The notes under the pieces: model-generated | Told to the model about the DNA's origin: nothing | Databases searched by the model: none | Seen by the model: only the letters and a program-made list of their open reading frames with translations | Shown: piece by piece, positions 1-7,400 of the stretch | Layout: each line of letters opens with the position of its first letter | Numbering within the stretch: the stretch's first letter is position 1 | Source of the DNA: Lewinellaceae bacterium | GTDB taxonomy: Bacteria > Bacteroidota > Bacteroidia > Chitinophagales > Saprospiraceae | Length of the DNA stretch: 64,000 bases | NCBI GenBank assembly: GCA_020636005.1 | Contig: JACJYR010000001.1 | Location: forward strand, 2,918,501-2,982,500 | Direction: 5' to 3' | Position numbers and translations under genes: made by a program

Positions 1-632
1 GGTCAGGGCTACCGAAACAAAGATAGCCCAAAGCCGGAAGTCTTTCACTCTTGGGAGATGAAAGTTCTCCCCACGCTAAAGTAAGTATGCGTGTAGCAAG
101 CCGCAAGGGTTTCCGCCGTGAGGCGGAGTCTGAAGTAAGCGGGACTGCAAAAGCTGGCATGTACGGACAGGAATCGCATAAGAGGCATGGATGGGCCGTC
201 GAGGTGGCACGACCTGTCCCGACTCGTCGGGAACACACCGAAGGCAGAACTTACAGCAGCCCATCTGTGTAGATGCGGGCAGCGTCAGCGGAAAGAGGGT
301 GCACCTTACCGGGGGAGGCCTGGGATTGCCGGAGGCGACGCAGAGCGAACTTGTTTAGCAAAGGCTACCAGGAGTCAGCAGAAGCCATAGTAGCGGCTGG
401 TTGAAATACCAGACCCGTGAAGGGCCGAACATGGAACAGTCTTTCAGCGATCCGGTTCTTTTGCCGAATTGGAAGCCGAACGGCGGATATTGGCAGGACG
501 AACGGGTACAGGAAAAGACAAGACGAAACTGAAAAGTGGCGTCGTTCCATGAACCGCCGTATTCGTGGTCCGAACGTACGGTGGTGTGAGAGGGCAGGGG
601 CGGCTAATCTTGGTCGCCTCTCCCTACTCAAT
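1..632 (+). mobile_element. Group IIC intron, copy 1 (5' end cut by window edge), ORF-less
   Basis: This stretch is nearly identical to 1269-1900; I see only two substitutions, at 501 and 504. It ends in a group II domain V (about 553-585): a 9-bp stem, 2-nt bulge and 4-bp distal stem, followed by a domain VI-like hairpin and a 3' end in ACTCAAT. The domain V triad reads CGC rather than AGC, which is typical of class C introns. There is no reverse transcriptase. Only a 33-codon ORF (431-532) occupies the place of the maturase, so movement would need a protein supplied in trans. The first roughly 32 bases lie outside the window. The 3' flank starts with TAGTGCCA, the end of the 645-1154 gene unit. 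Confidence 0.82.
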
Positions 633-644
633 TAGTGCCAGTGT

Positions 645-1154
645 TCAATTCATCTTTTCATTTTTTATTTTTTCTATTCTCTCGAAAGTTTCCTCATCGA
701 ATGTTTTGCACCTCCAATCAAGCAGATTTGGTGATACGACCTGGTACAAGAAATTTATCACCGACGTGTTCAATCCAATACAGCCTTCATAAAGTTTCAA
801 TTTTTCTTCATCCCTTAAATGCTTGATGAATATCTCTTCTAATTTTTTATAATTTCTCTTCGCCAAAGCCCAGAAAGCATATCCTCTTACGACTGGTGAT
901 GGGTGTTCGGTTAATTCAACCAACTCATCGATTTTTGCTTTTCTGGTCAATTTTTCGAATCGCTTGTATTGGCTTGTCTTTTCTCCACGATATCCGACGG
1001 CATCTGAATGGATTTCGTTTTCTTTTTCTATCTCGTTCGTAATTGCTCTTATTTTTTGACTGATTTTCTCTGGTTCATATTCAAGCTTTAATTCTTGTCC
1101 GAATTGAACTTTTGGTATCAGCATTAGAGTGATTATCAGAGCGAGGTATTTCAT
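645..1154 (-). CDS. Small secreted HEAT-like hypothetical protein on a putative cassette
   Basis: The product is about 169 residues from the Met at 1154. I preferred that start to the upstream one at 1178 because it directly precedes a clean signal peptide (MKYLALIITLMLIPKVQFGQ). The mature part is Lys/Glu-rich and helical, and a HEAT-repeat-like segment (ELTEHPSPVVRGYAFWALA) lies near the middle. No enzyme motif is visible. The gene is AT-rich compared with the core genes. It lies between the two group IIC intron copies, and the repeats TTAGTGCCA (632-640) and TGGCACTAA (1173-1181) flank it as exact inverted copies, as the two ends of an integron gene cassette would. Function unknown; possibly a protein-interaction scaffold in the envelope. 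Confidence 0.7.
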   Translation of the reverse strand: MKYLALIITLMLIPKVQFGQELKLEYEPEKISQKIRAITNEIEKENEIHSDAVGYRGEKTSQYKRFEKLTRKAKIDELVELTEHPSPVVRGYAFWALAKRNYKKLEEIFIKHLRDEEKLKLYEGCIGLNTSVINFLYQVVSPNLLDWRCKTFDEETFERIEKIKNEKMN

Positions 1155-1172
1155 TTTATATTTTTTTCTCGT

Positions 1173-1236
1173 TGGCACTAACGGTCTCGTGTAGCTGCCG
1201 TAGCGGGCTTTTGCCCGCTATGGACAGCTACACAAT
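1173..1236 (-). other. attC-like recombination site, apparently split by the intron
   Basis: A two-part hairpin. The outer stem GTGTAGCTG (1189-1197) pairs with CAGCTACAC (1225-1233), and the inner stem TAGCGGGC (1201-1208) pairs with GCCCGCTA (1213-1220) around a TTTT loop. Unpaired bases separate the stems unequally (CCG against TGGA). Read on the minus strand it runs ATTGTG-stem-loop-stem-CACGAGACCGTTAGTG. This matches the layout of the site at 22128-22197 (ATTGTG-stem-CACAAAACGTTAGC). The GTT core lies just before the 645-1154 gene. Group IIC intron copy 2 starts directly beside it at 1237. An intrinsic terminator is the alternative, but the run of T expected after the stem is missing. 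Confidence 0.55.
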
Positions 1237-1900
1237 GTGTGTGCCCCGAATGGGCATCGAAGATAACCGGTCAGGGCTACCGAAACAAAGATAGCCCAAA
1301 GCCGGAAGTCTTTCACTCTTGGGAGATGAAAGTTCTCCCCACGCTAAAGTAAGTATGCGTGTAGCAAGCCGCAAGGGTTTCCGCCGTGAGGCGGAGTCTG
1401 AAGTAAGCGGGACTGCAAAAGCTGGCATGTACGGACAGGAATCGCATAAGAGGCATGGATGGGCCGTCGAGGTGGCACGACCTGTCCCGACTCGTCGGGA
1501 ACACACCGAAGGCAGAACTTACAGCAGCCCATCTGTGTAGATGCGGGCAGCGTCAGCGGAAAGAGGGTGCACCTTACCGGGGGAGGCCTGGGATTGCCGG
1601 AGGCGACGCAGAGCGAACTTGTTTAGCAAAGGCTACCAGGAGTCAGCAGAAGCCATAGTAGCGGCTGGTTGAAATACCAGACCCGTGAAGGGCCGAACAT
1701 GGAACAGTCTTTCAGCGATCCGGTTCTTTTGCCGAATTGGAAGCCGAACGGCGGATATTGGCAGGACGGACAGGTACAGGAAAAGACAAGACGAAACTGA
1801 AAAGTGGCGTCGTTCCATGAACCGCCGTATTCGTGGTCCGAACGTACGGTGGTGTGAGAGGGCAGGGGCGGCTAATCTTGGTCGCCTCTCCCTACTCAAT
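1237..1900 (+). mobile_element. Group IIC intron, copy 2, complete and ORF-less
   Basis: A 664-nt element starting GTGTG (the group II 5' consensus GUGYG) and ending CTACTCAAT. Domain V lies at 1821-1853 with the class C triad C1823-G1824-C1825; the domain VI hairpin is at about 1857-1897. Class C introns are known to insert beside terminator or attC hairpins, and here the 5' junction abuts the hairpin at 1189-1233. The intron lies on the strand opposite to the flanking genes, as reported for IIC-attC introns. The maturase ORF is reduced to 33 codons. Copy 1 differs at two visible positions, so the copies are recent. The exact ends are inferred. Confidence 0.85.
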
Positions 1901-1943
1901 TTTTGGCTTTTTCACTCACTGTCAGCGTATTATACTGAAGGGG

Positions 1944-3725
1944 TTATTTTGACTTCATTTCTTTCTTTGCTTCTCTAATGTCTATTCTTGCTTTATGACC
2001 ATGTTTTTCTAACAAGTAAAGCAAATTTGCACCATTCATTAAAGTCAACGGTTTGCCTTTGGCAAATTCGTAGGCATCGGGTCCATAATCTGCGGTCGTT
2101 ACTAAAATTCCCTTTGTCGCTCCTTCATTCATAACCGTTCCATACAAATCTCGAACGGCAGCAACTCCAACGGTGTTTGTATATCTTTTGGCTTGGATAA
2201 CAATTTTCCCTCCTCTGATTGGGTCTGGATCAAAGGCAATGGCATCCACTCCGCCGTCTTTGCTTGCTTGGGTCACTTTTACTTCTCCGCCGTTGCTATT
2301 AAACTCATTTGCAAAAACTTCTCGGATTAGATGTTCAAAATCTTCCCAATCCATTGAAGCCAAGTTCGTAGAACTATCCATGCCACTAGCAACTTCGTAG
2401 TGATTGACAAAGCGCTTATCTGTTTTATTTATCTGTAAAATCGGTTGGATTGGAGTTAGTCCACTCAATTTGCTGCTTCCAACACCCTTAAAGTTTTTGA
2501 AACATGTTTTTGGGTCAACGTGTGCCAAATCAACCTCGATAAATTCGGCTTTCTTGGCTTGAATTGATAAAATACAATTATTTTCTCTCTTGCCAGTTGC
2601 CCGATTTATTGCATTAACCCAACCGTTAAAACTTACAAATTCAACTGCATTTGCTTTGTCTGCTTCAAAAATCTCATGGATTGTCCGCAGTGTGATTTTA
2701 TACATTGTTGCGTCAAACATTTTCTGCACTTGTGCATCAGAAATATGGTATTCTTTCAGTTCATTTTTGATAAACTTAACCTCGTTCAATGTGGGTAAAT
2801 CTTCAATCGTGGGCAAGGAATATTCAATGACTAAAATTTTATTGTCTGGGTTGTAGTCAAGTTCAAAACTTTTTGGAAAACTATCAGGGTATTGAGAGTT
2901 ATTCAAAACCAACTCACAATATTCTAAAACTGCGCTTTGGTCGCAATTTATATATTTGGCTTTTAACTCATCAACTTTCTTGTTTTTCTTTTCCTGCTTG
3001 TTTTCAAAATCTGTTTTCCTTTTTTGCCATGCTTTGACTTCATCAGCAATTTGCTGATGAATTTTACCTTTGGCTAGTTCAAATTCTACCAATTGGTGTT
3101 CGTAGTTATTTTTTCTTGTTTCATTCTGTCTGTCAATTTGTAAACAGTCCTCCTTCCATTTCAAAACTGCTCGGTTAAATACTTCTTTTGATTGCTGTAT
3201 TTTTTTGTCTTTGCTTGATTTTATGAGTTTATCAAAAAAAGACAGTTTTGGTTCAAAATCGAACTCTCTTGGCTTTGTTGGATAACCTTCAATTATTGGT
3301 GACTTAGGTTCAGACAGAGCGTTTAAACGCTTATTCAAGTCATTTTCGGGATTGGGCTCTTTGAATTTTGTCTTATCTTTCAAAGTCTCCCAATCAATTG
3401 TGTCATCTATACTCAAAGTGTGAATGAGTATATTATCAACAGCCTCCAAAGACCTTACCGCTGCTTGGGTTCTAATCTCAGCCTCTTTTTGACTTGCAAC
3501 TTGGTGATTTACAATGTTCTGTTTTAAAACGATTTTCTCCCATTTTTCTTCAAGTTTAGCAACATAGGATTGCACCTTGTTTTCCAAGATGTCTTCATCA
3601 AAGGCAGTAAATACCTTGTAATCTTTTAGCCCTTTGTGTGTTACTTCGGCTGTGTACTTGATTTTGTAGGTTCTTATTCCTACATCCTCAGAATGGTAAT
3701 ATATATCAATTAAATCTTCCTTCAT
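1944..3725 (-). CDS. Mrr-like restriction endonuclease (PD-(D/E)XK)
   Basis: A 593-residue protein. The C-terminal third is an Mrr-type nuclease domain: GGVD (491-494) supplies the metal-binding Asp and QAKRY (511-515) the Q-x-K pair, followed by a conserved VRDLYGTV/GILVTT segment. The N-terminal two thirds are charged and largely helical, with a coiled coil around residues 180-260. They probably serve recognition or assembly. Mrr proteins cleave modified or foreign DNA; no methyltransferase partner is in view, so a type IV, modification-dependent role fits best. The gene is markedly AT-rich relative to the core genes and ends 43 bp from group IIC intron copy 2. Both points suggest horizontal gain. 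Confidence 0.8.
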   Translation of the reverse strand: MKEDLIDIYYHSEDVGIRTYKIKYTAEVTHKGLKDYKVFTAFDEDILENKVQSYVAKLEEKWEKIVLKQNIVNHQVASQKEAEIRTQAAVRSLEAVDNILIHTLSIDDTIDWETLKDKTKFKEPNPENDLNKRLNALSEPKSPIIEGYPTKPREFDFEPKLSFFDKLIKSSKDKKIQQSKEVFNRAVLKWKEDCLQIDRQNETRKNNYEHQLVEFELAKGKIHQQIADEVKAWQKRKTDFENKQEKKNKKVDELKAKYINCDQSAVLEYCELVLNNSQYPDSFPKSFELDYNPDNKILVIEYSLPTIEDLPTLNEVKFIKNELKEYHISDAQVQKMFDATMYKITLRTIHEIFEADKANAVEFVSFNGWVNAINRATGKRENNCILSIQAKKAEFIEVDLAHVDPKTCFKNFKGVGSSKLSGLTPIQPILQINKTDKRFVNHYEVASGMDSSTNLASMDWEDFEHLIREVFANEFNSNGGEVKVTQASKDGGVDAIAFDPDPIRGGKIVIQAKRYTNTVGVAAVRDLYGTVMNEGATKGILVTTADYGPDAYEFAKGKPLTLMNGANLLYLLEKHGHKARIDIREAKKEMKSK

Positions 3726-4183
3726 CGTAACTGGTTTTATATTTATTTATGAATTTTTGTTTTTTAAATTGCCGAGAACACCAGATTACCGCATAGCATA
3801 TTTTATTTAGCCGTCCACATAAAACACCTAATCCGCCAATCCCATCCTATTTCCAACAACCTCCCCGCACACACCCCAACCCTCCCAAAAATCCAACACC
3901 TCAAGCAAGCTACGCAAAGCCTACCACCAGCACCACAGCGTTCCACACCGGCCCCAACTACAACTTCATAAACAGAAGGCGCAGGCGCAGCACGGCAAGA
4001 CAGGCAACCTACCTCTTTGTAACGTACATCCCCAACTTGATTCCCCCGAAAACAAAAAATGGCTGGCAACATGGTCGTTTAGGTTTTCGTGCAGTTTTCC
4101 CGGAGCATGCGGTCACGGTTTTTTCCCCGGCGCTAAATAAATGCAAAAACTTTAATCCTGCAATACCTGCCGCCTAAAAAAAG
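3726..4183. other. Non-coding gap
   Basis: Composition changes from AT-rich next to the nuclease gene to a C-rich, Pro-codon-like stretch at 3830-4060. The open frames here lack a plausible ribosome site or recognisable protein. I see no gene, and no clear cassette end matching the nuclease side. Confidence 0.4.
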
Positions 4184-4227
4184 TGCTGCCCCGCCTGGGC
4201 CGGACAATGGGCAAGGGCGGGGCAGCA
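4176..4227 (-). terminator. Intrinsic terminator of the adhesin transcript
   Basis: A perfect 12-bp GC-rich stem, TGCTGCCCCGCC (4184-4195) with GGCGGGGCAGCA (4216-4227). On the minus strand it is followed by a run of T (A run at 4176-4182 on the plus strand). It lies 28 bp past the stop of the 43-codon ORF and ends the transcript that begins with the large adhesin gene. Confidence 0.8.
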
Positions 4228-4254
4228 AGGCCGGTGGGGAAAGGCAGGTATGGG

Positions 4255-4386
4255 CTACTCCGCCGTCGCCCCGTTCCCCGGCATCTCTTCGTGCAGTCCC
4301 TGCACGGCCCGGTCGAAGGCGGCGTTCGGCTCGGCCAACACGAGTTCGCCCACGTCCTGCCTGCTTCCAACCCCTGGAAATGACAT
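4255..4386 (-). CDS. 43-residue hypothetical protein after the adhesin gene
   Basis: Starts ATG at 4386, 20 bp after the stop of the 1778-residue adhesin gene, and stops TAG at 4255. A strong terminator follows. The peptide starts MSFPGVGSRQDVGELVLAEP and ends EEMPGNGATAE. It is acidic, has no signal peptide or membrane segment, and its third codon positions are GC-rich like those of the core genes. I do not recognise a family. Its place between a real gene and a real terminator is the main support. It may instead be an untranslated 3' region. Confidence 0.35.
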   Translation of the reverse strand: MSFPGVGSRQDVGELVLAEPNAAFDRAVQGLHEEMPGNGATAE

Positions 4387-4406
4387 GTATGGACGCAAAA
4401 TAAACC

Positions 4407-7400
4407 CTACCTCACCAGGAGCACGTCCCCTTCGACGAGTTGCAGTTCCCCGTCCAGGAATTCCACTTCCGCAAAATAGGCGAACACCGCCGGATCCAAC
4501 GGTTTGCCCTTGTAGGTGCCGTCCCAGCCCTGCGAGAGGCCGCCGGGGGACAGGTTAAACCCCTCGTACACTATTTCCCCCCAGCGGTCGAAAATGCGGA
4601 AACTGCGGATGGCAGTGACGCTGCTGCCGGCAAAGACCGTCAGCAGGTCGTTGATGCCGTCGCCATTGGGGCTGAAGGCGTTGGGCACAAATACGTTGCG
4701 GGGCTTGCGCAGCAAAACCTCCACCCTGTCGCTGGCCGTACAGCCATTTTCGTCGGCGATGGTGAGCTGGTAAACAATATTGGAAGCAGGCTTTACCACC
4801 AAAGGATCGAGGCAGTCATTGCAATCAAGGTAGGTGGTTGGCTCCCAGGCAATGGCCGCCGGTAGGATGTTCGTCAGGGGATTGAAGGAAACATCGTCGC
4901 CAAGTTCCACCTCTACGTCATCGCCGAGTTCGAGCAGGATGCTGGTGGCCGCTGGTACGTTCACCGAAACCTCCGTGGAGAGCCCTGCCCCGTCGCTGAT
5001 CGTCAACTCGTAATTGCCTGGCGGTAAATTTTCGATGGCAAATGGCAAATCGCCCACGGGAAAAGGCGGTTGTGCGTCCAGACTGACCGTGTAGCTGCCG
5101 CTGCCACCGCTCAGGTTCTCCAGGACAATCTGCCCATCGGTATCCCCGGCGCAGGTCGGGGCCACCGTGCTGGTTAGCAGCGCAATGTTGGCCGTCCCAA
5201 AATTCAACGAAATGAGGATGGTACTGTCGCAGCCATTGGCGGCGGCGTTTTCCAAAACCTCTATCCCGTCGGGGTTCGATGCGTCGTACACCGTTCCGTT
5301 CACGGTGATGCTCCCACCAACTGCCAGCGTTTGTACCAGCTCAAAAACTGCATTTTGAAGGAAAGTCAAACTCACGTTCACGATGCTGTCGCAGCCCTGC
5401 ACCGAGCCGTTCGAGAACAATTCTGTGCCGCTCGGGTTGGCCTCGTTATAGACCGTGCCGTTCACGGTCAGGCTCTCGCCGGGGCAGAGCGTTTGCGACA
5501 AATCAAAACTGACCGAACTGTTGAAGCTCAGCGACACCTCCACCAGCGAATCGCAGCCGTTGGCGCTGGCGTTCGCCAACACCTCCGTGCCGCTCGGGTT
5601 GGCCTCGTTATAGACCGTGCCGTTCACCGTCAGGCTGCCGCCCGTGCAGAGCGTCTGGGCCAGTTGGCCGCTGGCAATGGGGTAAAAGCTGAGGCTCACG
5701 TTCACGATGCTGTCGCAGCCCTGCGCCGAGCCGTTCGGGAACAGCTCCGTGCCGCTGGGGTTGGCCTCGTTATAGACCGTGCCGTTCACGGTCAGGCTCT
5801 CGCCGGGGCAGAGCGTTTGCACCAAATCAAAACTGACCGAAGTATTGAAGCTCAGCGAAACCTCCACCAGCGAGTCGCAGCCGTTGGCGCTGGCATTTGC
5901 CAACACCTCCGTGCCGCTTGGGTTCGCCTCGTTATAGACCGTGCCGTTCACCGTCAGGCTGCCGCCCGTGCAGAGCGTCTGGGCCAGTTGGCCGGTGGCA
6001 ATGGGGTAGAAGCTGAGGTTCACGTTCACGATGCTGTCGCAGCCCTGCGCCGAGCCGTTCGGGAACAGTTCCGTGCCGCTGGGGTTGGCCTCGTTATAGA
6101 CCGTGCCGTTCACCGTCAGGCTCTCGCCGGGGCAGAGCGTTTGCGACAGGTTGGTAGTGATTTCAGGCAATACTTCCAGCAGCACATTTGGGCCATTGGA
6201 CACCGAAATGCTGCATCCATTGCCATCCGTCAGGCCGATTGGCTGGAGTGTAATCTGACCGGAAGCCACCCCTAAGTCATTGGGACAAATCGTTAGTTGG
6301 GCATTGGCCTGGGAGGCGATAAACACCTCATTGCTGTTGCCGTTTGGGGTGAGCAGTTGATAGGTAAAACTAAAGGGCGCCACGCCCTCGAACAGCAGCG
6401 GAATCGAAAGGCAATCATCGGCACAGACACTGCCGCCCTGCCCGATGCTGCCGTCCACTTCGTAAAACACCACAGGCACCCCGGCTGCCACCGACAGGCA
6501 GCCATCCGCCGGGTTGAAGCCCCCGGAGCCATCGTTGTTTCCTGCCACGGCGCTCACGTAATAGGTCACGCCCACCACGCCATTGGCTGGCAGGCCAAAT
6601 ACAGGTACCGTATTGATGGCCAGCACGTTGCCCAGGGAAGGCCCCGGGCTGTCGTGCAGCACAAACAACAGAACGTCGTCCCCGTCAAGCACGGCGTTGT
6701 TGTTGAATGTGGCCGTAAAAACAGCATCACTGCACACCTCGAACGGGCTTCCGGCGAGGTTCATCGATCCTGCAAAGGTGGTACAGGCGCAGTCAAAACT
6801 GCCGTTTAAAATAACCGGGCCGCAGCCGTTGCCATCGTCCACCTGAAAGCTAAAGGGGGTGCCGCTCGGTAGGGGGGCCGAAGTAAATACAGGGCCGCTG
6901 GGCTGGTCATTCACCGTGTAGCTGGCCGGGTCGCCCGCCGAAATATTGAAAGTGACCGTGTAGCTCAGGTTGTCCGGGGAGCAAACAGAAACAGGCGCTG
7001 CCACATTCGGGGCTTCGCTCAGGGTCATGGTAGTGGTGGCAGGCAGCCCACAGTTGGTGTTTGGCACAAAAGTCAAAACTACCTGGCCGCTTTGGCCTGC
7101 CGGGTTGAAAGTGTTGCCCGTCACGCCGGGGCCGCTCCAGGTACCGTTGGGGAAGGCAGGATCCTGCAGCAGGGTCAGGTTAAACGGGCCGCCAGCCGTG
7201 CAGGTGCTTCCCGTGAGGAGGGCCGGGGCCGTTAGCGCCGTCACGGTCATGGCAGTCGTGGCGGGCTGGGTGCAGGGTTGGTTGCTAGTGAAAGTAAGGG
7301 TTACGGTACCGGTTAGGCCAGCGGCAGAAAAAATATTCCCGCTCACGCCGGGGCCGCTCCACGTACCCGTCGGATAAGCCGGATCTTGCAGGGCCGTCAG

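Noticed and set aside
1189..1233. Hairpin before intron copy 2 as a plain intrinsic terminator
   Set aside because: No T run follows the stem on either strand, and the structure and flanks match the site at 22128-22197; kept as attC-like instead, with moderate confidence.
3803..4072. 89-codon minus-strand ORF before the adhesin terminator
   Set aside because: Cys/Gly/Arg-rich composition unlike a real protein, no ribosome site or neighbour support.
5331..6275. 314-codon plus-strand frame in the adhesin repeats
   Set aside because: It only reflects the tandem repeats of the minus-strand adhesin gene; the translation is a His/Arg-rich periodic string with no start context.
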